A stretch of 64,000 nucleotides of DNA from Sipunculus nudus (GCA_026874595.1 CM049306.1:56415519-56479518); one strand, 5' to 3'; positions 1 through 11,669 are shown, numbered from the stretch's first letter. Notes: generated by a model not told the origin, from the letters alone. Numbers and translations: made by a program.

Positions 1-1288
1 CTAATTATAATAATGAGCCCAAAAATGCTCCTATACCAAAGGTCTTCCTTGCGACAGCTGTTTACAGGAAAATTATGACGTCACAAAGGTCGATGACGCA
101 GACGTCGCATTGACTGACGCCATCAACTGGATTCGCTGCACCGATGAATATATCGCAGTCATTGTGAATTGTCTTACAATATCTTGGATTATTTGTCATG
201 TACGAATTACGTGCCGTGCAGGTATAGGCCTAAGACAGTATAAATTATTCACACAGTAGTCGGAGGAATGGCTTCTGCAGCCTTTGGCCTAGAACTTTAA
301 ATACTGTCTCCTTTGTATTTAAAATATCCCGGAAAACATGCCGACATGGGTACTGGTACAGACTATACACGTGTTCAGCTTAGGAGAGCTCTCCCAAAGT
401 TATGCAGTTTTATTTTTGTCAGGTGACTGACTGTTAACAGTAATATCTGCGACCTGATTGGCTGCACGGAACAGTTAAGCTGAGGATTATTCATTAAAAG
501 AATATGCTATAAAAGTCACGTAAAGTTCATGGTGAGGTTATATTATGAAAGAGAGGAGGCAGTTTAGAAAGTATGGGAAATCCATATTAATTACGGATAT
601 AATTTTAGCAGTTCTTCCGCGCCCTGTGATTGGTCATTGAATGTCAGAACTATATTCTTCTCTCAGACAAAATGAACCTCTAGTATCTACATCCAGTATT
701 TACCTTTATCTTTCTGAAGAATTTATGCGATATCTGGTTAACTCTGGGCACAGGCGCTTGAATTGCTGTTAGTGTAGCTTTCGGTTAAAATTTGTTCCTT
801 TTCTAGGTCATCCTTATTACTATTACTTATCTGACATTTTCCTAGCCTTTTTTCGCACTATATGGTCCATCTCTTTATAATTTACCTAATATTTGAGATA
901 TATTAAGTAAAATAATGAAGAGATCGACCAAATAGTGTGAAAAACGCAAGGAAAATATCAGATAATAATAGTGATAAGGAAATGTACAGGGAACTAACAA
1001 ATTTAACCGAAATCTACACTAATAGCAATTCAAGCGCCTGTACTCTGGGTAAAGTTGGTTGATCTGCAGGTAATTCATGTAAAGGAAATTTTCTTATAAA
1101 ACGGCTCTGTGACGGACGTCTGAGCTTGCTTATATCTGTAAGCTGTTAGTTAAAACGGCTCATACGTCCATGTTATACCAACAGGAAGTTGGTTGCGTAT
1201 TTGCGGAAGTTTATATATTTATAAATTATAATTGATTGGATTTTGAAATGCTCCTTTCAAATCATTTATATTATATCTTCTGTTTCAG
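1..1288. other. intron sequence of RBR copy 1
   Basis: No coding exon was recognised. It contains a perfect TGACGTCA octamer at 76-83, which may be chance, and a large imperfect inverted repeat at about 745-1045 listed separately. Confidence 0.5.
745..1045. repeat. foldback (inverted-repeat) element, arms of about 145 bp
   Basis: The left arm reads CAGGCGCTTGAATTGCTGTT and so on. Its reverse complement returns near 1020-1042 as AATAGCAATTCAAGCGCCTG. Matching continues inward through TTAGTGTAG, TTCGGTTAAA, TTATCACTATTA-like and GATCTCTT-like blocks until the arms meet near 900. It is a MITE-like palindrome with almost no loop, lying in an intron. Confidence 0.75.
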
Positions 1289-1372
1289 TGTGGAAAGTCC
1301 GGGAATCAACGTGGTTTTGGTTGTGAGAAGGAGATTTCATTTTTTGAAGATACATACAATTTCACTTACCAG
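1289..1372 (+). CDS. copy-1 exon matching the SFFEDT exon, shortened
   Basis: The acceptor is tgtttcag just before base 1289 and the donor is cag|gtacat. It encodes 28 residues ending ISFFEDTYNFTYQ, against ISFFEDTHYFTYQ in copy 2. The first seven residues (CGKSGNQ) match the start of the copy-2 exon (FGKFWNQ), so 17 codons (51 bp) from the middle are absent with the frame kept. Confidence 0.8.
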
Positions 1373-2596
1373 GTACATTGTATTCACCTATTTGTTTATC
1401 CTTCTATATTATGCTAATCATAAGATCTAATGAACAAGCTCCTGTAATTCAATCGAATTACTAATTATCTAGGCTTATCTTAAAAATTCGTTAATATCCT
1501 TCACTGTCACTTGGTTGATAACTTTATAATGGAAGGAATATGTTTGTTAAATTTGTGTATGAATTGGTAGGCCCTAATTTCTTAGCGCATCATGGAAAAT
1601 ATATCGAGTCAATACTGATATCAATGATGGATTTACAATTATAACCATGCTGAGTATTGCGTTGTGTTCATATCGTTCATATCTTGTGTCACTCAAAATG
1701 TATGTTGTTTCCTCCTCACCAAGACGTGCGGACTATACAAGGAATTAAAAATAAGTGCCATGAAAAAAACTTTCCTCTGATTAGATTCTTTTTTCATTCC
1801 TTGCGAGAGTTCTGAACCCTGTAATAATTTTCGTTAATAAAGTAACCCTTTTCAAGAAAGTACAGATACCCATTGTTAACAGATTTCATTATTCGAAAAA
1901 AAAAACAGCTGACCTCTGACCTTTTTTTGCAGGCCCACCACCTTCTCGAGTATTGTGGCGTCGTCTTGTCCTGTTGTCGGAAAAATGTCCGCCAGATGGC
2001 AGCGCTAGATGCTTCACTGAGACTTGAACTAATTGTTACCCACATTGAAGAGGTAAGACTTATGTGAATTGATTTCTCGGTCACGTGACACTACTTATCA
2101 TCAGAAGTGCCTGTTTTAACACGTCTTTTTAGGCTACTAAGTAGCAATTAGTTCAAATTGTTTAGTATAGTAGGTAATATATGTTGTATGATCAGAACCT
2201 TCATTTCACCATATACTGAGTTATGGTTTTACAAAAGTCCTCTTCTTTGGTAAACTAATGAAGAACTCAGGAAAAAAAGGAAAAGACATTTACTGATATG
2301 AATAATTTATATTTAAAAGAAATATATATTTAACCTTATGAACCATTTTAGAAAATTCACTCTGACACGCAAGGAAGAATGTCATAAATGTGCCATTCTC
2401 TTCACAGATTCTGAGTGGCCATCCCGTAGTGCCAAAGGATAAGATTATCCCAACATTGCAGAAACTGCGGAACCAGGCTGAGAACAGCATGTCCATCATA
2501 ATCTCAGCAGCAGGCAGGATGCAGAGGAGCATCTCTGCCGGGAGGATGAAGAGTTATGAAGAACAGCTGAATACCCTCCAAAAAGCCTTGGCTTAA
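1289..2596 (+). CDS. 3' end of an upstream Ariadne-like RBR E3 ubiquitin ligase gene (copy 1)
   Basis: Three exons (1289-1372, 1933-2052, 2408-2596) joined by GT-AG introns encode the C-terminus of a protein closely related to the complete RBR gene at 12392-22490. All three are phase 0 at both ends, and the last ends in TAA at 2594-2596. By eye, the middle exon matches its paralogue at 34 of 40 residues and the last at 50 of 62. Both have exactly the same length in the two copies. The first exon is shorter (28 codons against 45), with its middle missing. In the family this region is the helical Ariadne-like tail that packs against the RING modules. The catalytic part would lie before the window, so it is unknown whether the gene is intact. 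An exon equivalent to 19913-20053 was not found in bases 1-1288. Open frames and splice sites argue for a working gene or a very recent pseudogene. Confidence 0.85.
1933..2052 (+). CDS. copy-1 exon, Ariadne-like helices
   Basis: This 120-bp phase-0 exon has acceptor ttttgcag and donor gag|gtaaga. It encodes HHLLEYCGVVLSCC and ALDASLRLELIV, the same as the exon at 21846-21965 except for six substitutions. Confidence 0.88.
2408..2596 (+). CDS. copy-1 terminal coding exon
   Basis: The acceptor is ttcacag and the exon encodes 62 residues plus TAA. The core IIPTLQKLRNQAE and MKSYEEQL is identical to copy 2. Predicted to be helical. Confidence 0.88.
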   Translation: MLSGHPVVPKDKIIPTLQKLRNQAENSMSIIISAAGRMQRSISAGRMKSYEEQLNTLQKALA

Positions 2597-2853
2597 ATAC
2601 AAAAAAAGGTCACGTCCGCACACTCGCGTGGCACTCACGATCTGCGCAATGACCATCTATAGATGGATCGATGCTATAAAGAATAATGCAATTTTCGATT
2701 GCTGCACATGACAAAACGACTTTTGATGTCACTGACATTATCAAAATGATTATCATTTTCACTGAAAGGAATCGATACGATTATCAGTTTTGCTGCCTGG
2801 ATGTGTGATTATTTAAATAAGATTTATAGACTCCGTTGAAGATATTAATTTTT

Positions 2854-2856
<3 letters not shown>

Positions 2857-2908
<52 letters not shown>

Positions 2909-2916
2909 CATACATA
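2857..2916. repeat. (TA)n then (TACA)n microsatellite
   Basis: An uninterrupted TA dinucleotide run is followed by catacatacatata, in the 3'UTR region of copy 1. Confidence 0.95.
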
Positions 2917-3375
2917 TAAAACATCCCCTATTCCAGACTAATAATCGTTATAATTACATTTTCCGGAAAGCCAACATGTGTTAATCAGGGTTCCCACATA
3001 GTACATTATGCATCAACGGGAAGATGATTGAGATAACAGAGACTGTGATATTTCCCCTTGAAAATAGGGCATTTAATTGTTGGTACATTCTCGACTCTTC
3101 TTTCATATTTAATGATTCATTCATTTGGACATACTCTTAAGTAAGGCACACTGGTTAACGGACTCGTAATCATGCATGGCTGCTATATTGTATGAATGAT
3201 AGAAAGGAAGTGTTCATTTTACACTAGAAAACCTTTCTATTTTACACGATTCACCATAGATTTATCAGGGTATTTTTCGGTGGTTACCGTATCTATACTC
3301 TGTTGCACTCCCGATAAGATAAAGTTGTGTGTTTGCATTTTTATGTTATTGTTGCGAATCCAGAGTCTAATGTAC

Positions 3376-3381
3376 AATAAA
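3376..3381 (+). promoter_or_regulatory. candidate polyadenylation signal of RBR copy 1
   Basis: An AATAAA lies about 780 bp after the stop. The stretch from about 3170 resembles the 3' region of copy 2 after 22800 (shared ATAG-rich and TTCTACACT-like pieces), which supports this being 3'UTR. Confidence 0.4.
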
Positions 3382-3495
3382 GAACATTGGTTATCAAAGC
3401 AGTCTCTTCATTTAGTTCATTGAACTGTGGTCAGAAAGTATTATTGTTGTCAACAAATTCGCCCCTCGCGTCTACTGAATCTTATCTTTATCATT

Positions 3496-3532
3496 AAAGG
3501 GACCTATTCCCATACCAGGAATAGGTCCCTTT
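3496..3532. repeat. perfect 15-bp palindrome with 7-base loop
   Basis: AAAGGGACCTATTCC at 3496-3510 pairs exactly with GGAATAGGTCCCTTT at 3518-3532. It sits at the left edge of a dispersed repeat (about 3495-4550). It may be a transposon end or two fused ends. Confidence 0.8.
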
Positions 3533-4309
3533 ACAAATAATTGTGTATCTTCCAATATTTCGTTCTAAATCGGTTGCTCACTCCTGCACATGAGCGGAAA
3601 TACGCTTGCATCGGCCGCAATCAGTGACACAAAACAGAACGACACCTGGTAGCCGTTCAGAGCAACTTCAAAATTAAGGATTTTTTAAGCTTAAATTAAA
3701 ACCGGAGTTTCTAGAGAATTTTACTCTTTAGGACACTGATGGTCTGTGTTTACTCTAGCGCCAGATCGGCCCTCTGACATTATTGCCAGATAACTGTCGC
3801 TAGCCAGAGTGCCTGGACATCTAGCTCTGCGGATCGCATTATAAGGCCCCATGAGGATCCAAATATTTTCGTCATTTTTGAAAACGCCTCATTGCTTACA
3901 AGTATCGTGTCACTTCAAATAAACCCACTAGACCTTTTAATAAGTTTCTTATCTCTCAAACGACACCTACCATGAATGTGAAATAGTCCGTTATAACCCA
4001 ATATTTTCGTATATCTTTCTGCATGTACGGGAGATTTCTGCCTGCTGGCTGTATGAGGAGATACGGTTTTAAAGCGTGGCGCGGACTTGCAGGGCGGTTC
4101 TAAATTTGGCTTGTGTCACGACTCAGTAGGGGGTCCTAACTGAGTCGTGTTTGTCACGGCTATGTTTACTCCACACAGAATCATAACAAAATATGAAACA
4201 GGAAAAAAGGAGAAATTAAGTCCATGTATCGCGTTGGTTTGCTGGGTACATTTTATATTTAGCAAAAATAATCTAATAGCGTGATATAATACACAAATTA
4301 TTTAAATGA

Positions 4310-4500
4310 AGTGGCGGATCCAATGGTGATGCAGGGGGTCCCCCCCCCCCATTAAGGCAGCAACAACCTTTCTTTACGGTTTCAACCCCAAATTTTGTGA
4401 CCAGGACCCCTTCCTTCCCGGCCAGAGGACAATTTTTATAATTTCTTTTGGTCTTTCTAGATTGGACCCTCCCCTTTCCAAAATCCTGGATCCGCCCCTG
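4310..4500. mobile_element. MITE with GGCGGATCC ends
   Basis: The left end is GTGGCGGATCCA and the right end is TGGATCCGCCCCTG, which are inverted to each other, with a C/G-homopolymer interior. The same ends occur at 11958-12169. The family resembles hAT-type non-autonomous elements common in marine invertebrates. No clean target duplication was identified here. Confidence 0.75.
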
Positions 4501-4559
4501 ATATGATTATGTACCTTTAAAGTGATTCAATCACCTATTAAACATGATGTATTATCATG

Positions 4560-5430
4560 AACAATAGCTTTTTCCCTTTAGAAAAAAAAATTCACTCGCC
4601 AAAATATTGTCCTTAAACCGTTTGCTTACTCCTGTGAACGTGTGTTAAGAACAGTGGGCCGGTCGCGATCACAGGTGTCAACATACAAAAAGCGCGTGCA
4701 TCGCCAATGCCACAATACGTATCATGATATACCCTGACTGATTTGGCTCCAAAAAGGTGATGCATGTTCCCGCTGGCTGAAACATCGCGTGTTGCTTGTC
4801 ACATTCGGACCTCCTGGTCACGCGGCCTTGTTATGAAAAACAGAAAAACGTGGACTGTGTTTACCAGCACACAGAGCCATAACACGGTGTATAACAGCAG
4901 TATGCGAGGTAGCCCCCGCTAATCCGAAGTGTTAACCTGAAACAAACAGAACGAACCCATAAAATGACTAAGTAAAAGAAGGGATGGGTATTATTTTACA
5001 CATTTGGGATATCCTTATTAACTGTTGCACATGTTATTCTTCGATATCTTTGGAGGTAAGTCTGAATTAATGATTCTAACAAAAATATTTTCAGCATTTA
5101 AAAAAAACACAATATGGAGGGTTAGTATAAAAAGTTTGGGTAAAACTCCACATTACGTCTTTATTATGTAATGGTCGATTCATTGATAGAAGGTATTCTG
5201 GTAATTTTTACCAAAATATGTTTGAATTGCTCTTATAAAGTAAAATATGCTTTTACTTTATAGGAATTCGAAGTACTGAACTTAAATCTTAAAAATACAT
5301 GTAACTGAAAATATCATTACCTGCATGTATTTGCTTTTCCTTATATTGTGCCAATATATTTTTTCCTTTAATAAAAAAGCAAATATAGTTAAATATCTAA
5401 TAAAATAAAGTTAGTTATATAAACGCATAT
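4560..5430. other. no gene seen; partial second copy of the dispersed repeat
   Basis: The 4590-4720 stretch (TTTGCTTACTCCTG, GCGCGTGCATCGCC) resembles 3550-3620. The rest is AT-rich without recognisable features. An open frame at 5432-5815 with a lysine/arginine tract from poly-A has no recognisable domain and is not called. Confidence 0.45.
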
Positions 5431-6119
5431 ATTGCCAAAATATTTGCGTAAATTGAGTTACATGTCCGTAAACAAAGAAAAACAAGACGTTTGCAATCAG
5501 CTGACGATCACTGGAATCCCCCTAGCTTCCCAAATGAACGATAATCGGGAATCAGCTATGGAGTGTTTGACCACGGAAATTAGGTCAAGGTCTAAAGTCA
5601 ATATCAGGTGCAAGTCTGTTACCTCAGACAATTATTGTGCACAACGGTCAGTTTTTGAAAATCAGCCATATGTGAGATCTAGTACAAATCCGGACCGAAG
5701 AAAGAAACACCAAAAAGAAAAAAAAAAAAAAAGGAGAAGAAAAGTATTTGATGGTTTTCACTCTAGAGAACCTGAGAAGGTCCACACAAACAATGGGACC
5801 AAAATATTGATTTAGTAATAAACTTTTCAACCCCTGTTAGCCTTGTTTCCTTACAGGGGGCGGCTTAATGATGATTTTCACATTTTTCACAACTTTCAGA
5901 GGCCATGTACAGGGAGGAAAACTCCTTTCAAAATTAAAAAAAAAATTTTTTTTCCTAAATATCTCCGCCAGGTATTTATTTTGAGGTGGTTAACAGATGA
6001 AATAGTTTTAATAACCACCCCTGCTAAGTTGAAGGAATCACTAAATTGATCCATATTTACTTGGTTATTCAAGCGGTATTGTAAGAATGCCTCAAACGAT
6101 TGCTTGTGCAACCATAAAC

Positions 6120-7418
6120 TCCTAAAATAACGCTTTCCCTCTACAGCCTACACTGATGAGCCTTCTGCAATAGTTCCTGCATCAACCCACCAGTCTCTGA
6201 ATCCCAATGCAGCAATACTTTTTGTACATTATTTTCAGCCTCACCATAAGGGTATGGAAGCCACGAATAAGGTTGACAACCTTGTCTTTTTTTAGTTCAG
6301 TCATTGTATAAGAACCATCTTACAATATATTGCCTTATCAGAATGAGCGAAATGCAGTCTAATACTAACTCTTCTGTCATTTCAAGCATCATATTTATGT
6401 ACCCATAACAAATGTTATCGTTTGGGTGGAAATCAAACAACTTCGAGGAAATCAACAAATGACCACAGTTTTACAATCAGTTACTCGTTTCATGAAGGCA
6501 GTCCAACATCCAATACATTCAAGGGAAACATTTATCTCATCAGAAAATAATATATTACCAAAAGCACTTGTCACTACCCATGCAATGTCTCTTGCCAGAC
6601 ACCAATCAAGTAAATCATCTTGTGTATTGTCTTCAAATCCTGTCACTGCTGAATTGTTCACCTTGCAGGAAATTTTCCTCATTTCTCGCGTACAGGTTTT
6701 TCTCCGCAGGCAACACTAATTCTTTATTCTTAGGCATGATGTCAATTGGTAACCGTGGTTGAAATATGGTTCCATTCATGCGGTGTGTTGTGTGAGCTCC
6801 GGTAAGTGAATGTTTGGGCGAGAGAATCTTGCGTAACAAGTTTGTGATAGAAGACATCTGCTGCAAAAATGTCATAAGCTGTCCCACTTACTAGAATGTC
6901 AAGTCTCTCTCCAGCTTCATCTACAAAAGACATCCTCCCCGGAGCTCTGTTCCGCACAGACTCTTCTTCTGAGCATTTCCCAAGGCCTTCTTCATTAAAG
7001 GTTTTCAGTCTGCTTCAGATATGGTATTACAGATAAAACAGATACATTTTGCATTACGAGGTAACCTTTTAGACAACCTTGAGCTGCTGTTTCCGATCCA
7101 TCTGTCTTTCGATTGAAGACCATACTGTCAAAACTTTCTATCCAAATGTGTTCTGAAGTTAATACGATATTTTTTATGAACATTTGGCAGTTTCTAATCT
7201 TTTACGGATATACGTAAATTCCTGATACAGGTGATCTTTGGAAAAAATTGTACTTGTGACCAACGTTCAGCTTTCTTTTTTATTGTTTCCAACCCTGCTG
7301 AGCCAACCGTTTGTTTTGGTTCCTTTTCTTGAATGGTCTTGTCACATAACAAACATGTCTCCATTTCTCCAGTATCTAAACGGAGGTATGGTTTAGTTAA
7401 CATCTTTACTATCCTCAT
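6120..7418 (-). pseudogene. degenerate copy of an invertebrate multicopy gene of unknown function
   Basis: Read on the minus strand, fragments in different frames appear in a sensible order. First comes a CLLCDK cysteine pair with GLETIKKKAERW (7418-7194), then CICFICN near 7040. Next are DEAGERLDILVSG and YDIFAADVFYHK (about 6935-6830), DIAWVVTSAFGN and IGCWTAFMKR (6600-6480), FHPNDN-like residues near 6425, and GFHTLM near 6270. This order is reminiscent of a large family of uncharacterised proteins in molluscs and cnidarians: N-terminal zinc-binding-like cysteines, a DIFAA.YH motif, then a GGFH motif. Frameshifts and stops separate every piece, so it is a pseudogene or a dead transposon-carried gene. 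The family's function is unknown to me. The family match is from memory and not tested. Confidence 0.55.
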
Positions 7419-7711
7419 AGTGTCTAATCACTTTTAAAACTAAGTGAACAGTAGCTGATAGAAATCCCAAGTCGATTTATGAGTGTCAATATGAAATAAA
7501 ATATACAATGTGAAGCAGGTTCATTTATACTGTTGGATTATTCTAGGCCGAGGATCTGTCATTTTACCACCTTATATCAGTACTTCTGTGTATGGGATAC
7601 TACTAGTCTCAGAAAATACTTACCCCCAGCCCGATCATTCATCATAAACTGATCCCCTTGTGATCCGTACACTATCCATAAGAATAAGGCCAAAAATAGA
7701 AACTAGTGCCG

Positions 7712-7938
7712 GCTGGCGATATTTTATTTTTTACCTTTTTTGTATATTTCGATAAATTTGTCATATAATCAGGGAAAATCATGAAACGAACAGATTTTTT
7801 GCAAAACAGATAAAAACACTACATAACAAAGGAAATCTTATCAAAATTGTATTTTTTACCTTTAAAGATGAAAATCAAAATGATATTTTTTATGCGGGGG
7901 TTAAAATTGATGCGGGCGGTGCCTGAGAAGCATATCTT
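7712..7938. mobile_element. GGTTTTCAGGCA-family MITE, left end lost
   Basis: The interior (GTATATTTCGATAAA, CACTACATAACAAAGGAAATC, TTATCAAAATTGTATT) matches the copies at 13744-14036 and 19291-19574. The right end GCGGGCGGTGCCTGAGAA is kept, while the left terminal repeat is missing. Confidence 0.7.
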
Positions 7939-7947
7939 TTAATTTTT

Positions 7948-8240
7948 AGCTCAGCTGACTATAAGTCATCTGAGCTATAGTCGTGGTCAGTCGTCCGTCG
8001 TCCGTCCGTCCGTCTGTCCGTCCGTCCGTCTGTCAGGATGTCCGTCCGTAAGACTGGCACGTTTCGACACCATTGGACCTACGAATCTGAAATTCGGCAT
8101 ACAGTAAGATGTCCCCAACACCTCCTACCATGCCGAAAATTGGGTCCATAGGACTCCGTTCCTTCGAGATATTAAGGAAAAACCTCAATTTTTTTATAAG
8201 AAATCTATTTTTACAGTTCAGGACTGCCTAATATCAAAAC
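7948..8240. repeat. AGCTCAGCTGACT element with (GTCC)n tract
   Basis: It begins TTTTTAGCTCAGCTGACT, whose first bases pair with AGTCATCTGAGCT just after, and then runs into repeated CGTCCGTC/TGTC units at about 7984-8050. The same opening occurs at 58536 and 58914. The following text (ACCATTGGACCTACGAATCT) loosely resembles the start of the 337-bp satellite unit. The right end was not found. Confidence 0.65.
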
Positions 8241-11200
8241 CACTCATCTGGTTTTCTTCATATTTACCATAAATATTCCTCTATATAGTTCCTATGTACA
8301 TGCCAGACATATCATGCACACATAAGGATTTCATCTTTGTAGTTCAGAAAGCTGAAAGAAATTTGCCCAATAATGTAGCTTTTATTAATGTTTTTATGTG
8401 ACCATGTCAGACCCAGGCTCAATACAGCCCCTCTTCAGTCACCTGTATGTTGACCTTGTTGACCTTTCATCAGATTATGCACGCTTGAGCGAGGCATACA
8501 CTGGGGCAGCCAGGCAGCTAATGCCCAGCCACAGTTGATCCAGGTGTCCAACCCAACTTATCTAATAGTTGTTTTGAAAAACAACATAACAATAAACAAT
8601 AAATTAATAATTTTTTATTGGTTTTTAATAACAAATTAAAGAAAAATTAATAGAAAAGGAATTTGTTAGTTGATGAGTAACAGGAAATTAACTTGCAGTT
8701 ACTGATGATGTAAGAATCTTGTATGGATGGATAGAATATGTCAGTGTCAATGTTATTCCAATAACACCATGCAGTCACCTATGGTATTTTTCAGTTAAAT
8801 TTAAATGATAAAAAAATAAATCATAATATTCATTTCTAATCATTAGGGATCATATGAAGGAAATTAATGATAGACAAAGATGCAGTTGATAATATTAATC
8901 TAGATTCCTACTGTGTCTAGTGTGTAGATTGATGTGAAAGTAGTCAAAAGTGAATATATTACATTTATTTTTTTAATATAAATAAAAGCCATAAAACCAG
9001 GTACTTGTGATCATTATTTAAATTTGTGAATTTTGTATATTCTGGATTCTCAACATCATTGTTTTGCTAAAACTGAAAAAATACTAGACATGTTGCGAAT
9101 GCTTTGCAAATGTATTTGAATACGAATATGAATATATACTGCATTAAAAAATTTTATTGCATAAGAATGGGAATTCAGGTAAAAATGAAAGTATTTGAAT
9201 ACCAGGGCAGAAACTTTCAAAATGTATTAATGCATGCAATCATGAATATATTCTTTAATATTATTTCAATAATAATTTCAGTTATATTTTATTTTAAAAA
9301 ATCATATGTGTTTTCTTATTTTTTTTAAATAAAAATTATATTGGAACAATATTTGTTATTAAATTTTAATAAATAGTTAAACTCTTTTATTATATGTGCT
9401 ACTTATAAGTTATATGGCCAAGTCAAAATCTGTGTGACAAAAGCACTCCATTTGTTAATAAAATAAATGAAATCAATCCGCTTTCCTGTCTCCAAAGATA
9501 CTATCAAAATCATACATAAGCTAAACACCAACAACTCGTAATAAAGCTTATATTTATTACCACACAAAACCAGCATGTGCCTCTTTCCCAAATCATATTT
9601 TTTATCATATATAACAGTTGAGCGCCGTGACCAATGGGTCCCTTGTTTTTCATTGGCATTAAGCCCCTTCTTCTTTGGCTCGGCTCCCTCGTGCTGGCAC
9701 ACCCAGTCAATTCAGGTGCGGTTGGTGATCGATAATACGGGGCAAGATCAACCAGCATTTGGGGAACTGGTTATTTTCTTTTTAGAGCCTAAAACCAACA
9801 AGCATTGAACCCATTGCTGAGTTTCACAGCTGTAGTGACATCCAGTGTACCCTGGTAGCAAAACATCACTACCCTAATAATTCACTTATAAAACTACTTA
9901 GTATCAGAGTAACAGGAAGTTAGACACACTCTATAATTATGGATTGTTTCGTGACACAACACCAACGATAGGCAGTGACCCAATAGTCTAAAAGACTTGT
10001 CACGTCAACTTTCTCCCTATTCATTGAACAGTTATACTGTTAGGATTTACTGATTATCAAACATTAAGGTACCTCAGGTCAGTTTACCCCTGTCCACCTC
10101 AGTGACAAGACCATTAATCATAGAGATATACAATGAAAGATATGGCAAAAGAGCAGAAATCACTATTTTTTTTTCAGTTGCTATTTGTAGATTATGTTAC
10201 ATTTGAAATAAATCTTAAAAATGAACCACAAATTTGAATGCAGAAATACATTAAAACTAAGACAAAACAGATGGACTAAGTTTTGTCCTTGAGTGGATAC
10301 ATTTGACCAGCGGTGATGCGTGTCAGGGAGGACAGGTCATTAAGTTCCCCCCTGGGGTTAACAGATCTGATAGCAGGACCGCATCACATGGGTGAAAATG
10401 GTTGTAATCAAATCGCCGTGCCAAGCTAGACTGAATAGAGTAGTAGTACCCTGATTAACGGTACATAATAATTAATGGCCATGGGTTTGTGCAGGGTCAC
10501 TGCCTCACTCACCTCCTGCCAGGTGCATGGACCTGCCTTAATTGGGAGGTTGCTAGCACAACGTGGCCTCCGGCCCGGAAAAAAAACTTCATACGAAGGG
10601 AGGGACATTCCTCTCCATGCAGGCTTTGTTCTATAAGTGAAACGGACGAGGGTCATAACTGCACCCCAACAAATGGTAAGCAACAGACTGCAAGAAAATG
10701 GAGAAATTGTTGGGTATCGTGATAAATGCGGAGAACGACTCATCAGAAAACGGTGGATTGTTCTGCTAATTTAGTTAATTTTGCTCATGTAAACTAAATA
10801 TGCAAACAACAGCTTCCAACACGTGACATATATAGATGAGAATGACACTCACTCTGGTCAAATAACATGTCCACTGGTAGAAAGAACAAGCCATAGTTTG
10901 TATATTTGTCTCCTGACAAAAAAAAACGCAATTTTGTCGCGTATGACATTATATTAATTAAAATTATATACAGGCCTAGGTACTGGATTTAGCAGAATAA
11001 CATGTGTACAATTGATAATCACTCAAGTCACCTCATCAATACAATTTATTTTGCACTATACTGGCCCATACGAAAAAAATATCGACTTTGTAATTAATTA
11101 TGCTAATTCCACAGGGAAAATTCTACAAAGCTATTCAGTTTGATGCTGGGAAGCCGGGAGATTACCAATATTTTCTGTGGGAGCCCCCCCCCCCCCCCCC

Positions 11201-11570
11201 GCGCCACAAACACACACACACTACCATTAGTGCATGGCCATATGACAAATATGATATAAATAATATATATCTTATATTTATCAACATTATCATATCATAA
11301 TTATATACACTACTTGGGTGTCGTGACTCAAGTGGTAGGTTACACGTGTGAAACTGGGCAAAGTCCACGTCCGTCCAACAGAGACATATCACAGACCTTA
11401 TTGCCAGGCATGTATGGACTTGTGAAGCAAGGTATACAGGATCGTTGGCTGCTGTAAGAGAAGCGTGAATAGCTTTGGGAACTCCCTTAGCTAATAATAG
11501 ACGACGCATGCGCATTGATCATATTACCGATATTGCACCACACTTGTGAATGCCGGTGAAAGCGGGTTTG
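8241..11570. other. intergenic, no gene recognised
   Basis: The sequence is AT-rich from 8550 to 9400. More complex sequence at 9600-9800 and 10300-10750 has short open frames on both strands without any recognisable domain or matching splice context. Poly-C (11186-11200) and CA-rich tracts occur. A block at 11313-11350 (GTGACTCAAGTGGTAGG) recalls a tRNA A-box, but no B-box or cloverleaf follows. Confidence 0.4.
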
Positions 11571-11578
11571 TGTATGTA

Positions 11579-11586
11579 TATATAAA
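11579..11586 (+). promoter_or_regulatory. TATA box of RBR copy 2
   Basis: TATATAAA lies about 30 bp before a predicted start near 11610 (tgtcagtga) and 90 bp before a consensus splice donor (aaaag|gtgaga at 11669/11670). Position and order fit a core promoter followed by a short noncoding exon. Confidence 0.55.
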
Positions 11587-11609
11587 CATAGAAACCTTGT
11601 CAGTGAACC

Positions 11610-11669
11610 AAGAGGCGGAGAGACAAGCACACAGCTACAGCCTGCTGACATTTATTAAGGCCTTAAAAG
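11610..11669 (+). other. predicted 5' noncoding exon of RBR copy 2
   Basis: This is the stretch between the presumed start and the donor aaaag|gtgaga. The matching acceptor is attccag at 12367-12373, which opens the exon carrying the ATG at 12392. The start is approximate. Confidence 0.5.

Larger units (their letters stand above)
3495..4550. repeat. dispersed repeat, copy A (with nested MITE)
   Basis: Blocks of this stretch recur elsewhere. TTGCTCACTCCTG with a following ACACAAAACAGA-like block recurs at 33497-33560. The block TCCATGTATC through GCGTGATATAATACACAA and GTACCTTTAA recurs at 34150-34262. A perfect 11-bp hairpin (CACGACTCAGT / ACTGAGTCGTG) lies near 4117-4150. The GGATCC MITE at 4310-4500 interrupts the copy. 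No coding potential was recognised. Confidence 0.6.

Noticed and set aside
76-83. Perfect CRE octamer TGACGTCA
   Set aside because: It lies in a late intron of RBR copy 1 with no promoter context; probably chance.
541-600. Possible copy-1 counterpart of the basic exon at 19913-20053 (KERRQFRKYGKS-like)
   Set aside because: Only a few basic residues agree and no proper splice sites surround it.
5432-5815. 127-codon open frame with a K/R-rich stretch
   Set aside because: The basic tract comes from a poly-A run. There is no recognisable domain, no homologous copy and no supporting splice or promoter context.
10426-10743. Overlapping open frames on both strands near 10.4-10.7 kb
   Set aside because: No domain on either strand and no clear splice sites.
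11313-11420. tRNA-like A-box (GTGACTCAAGTGGTAGG)
   Set aside because: No matching B-box at the right distance and no cloverleaf. At most a decayed SINE head.
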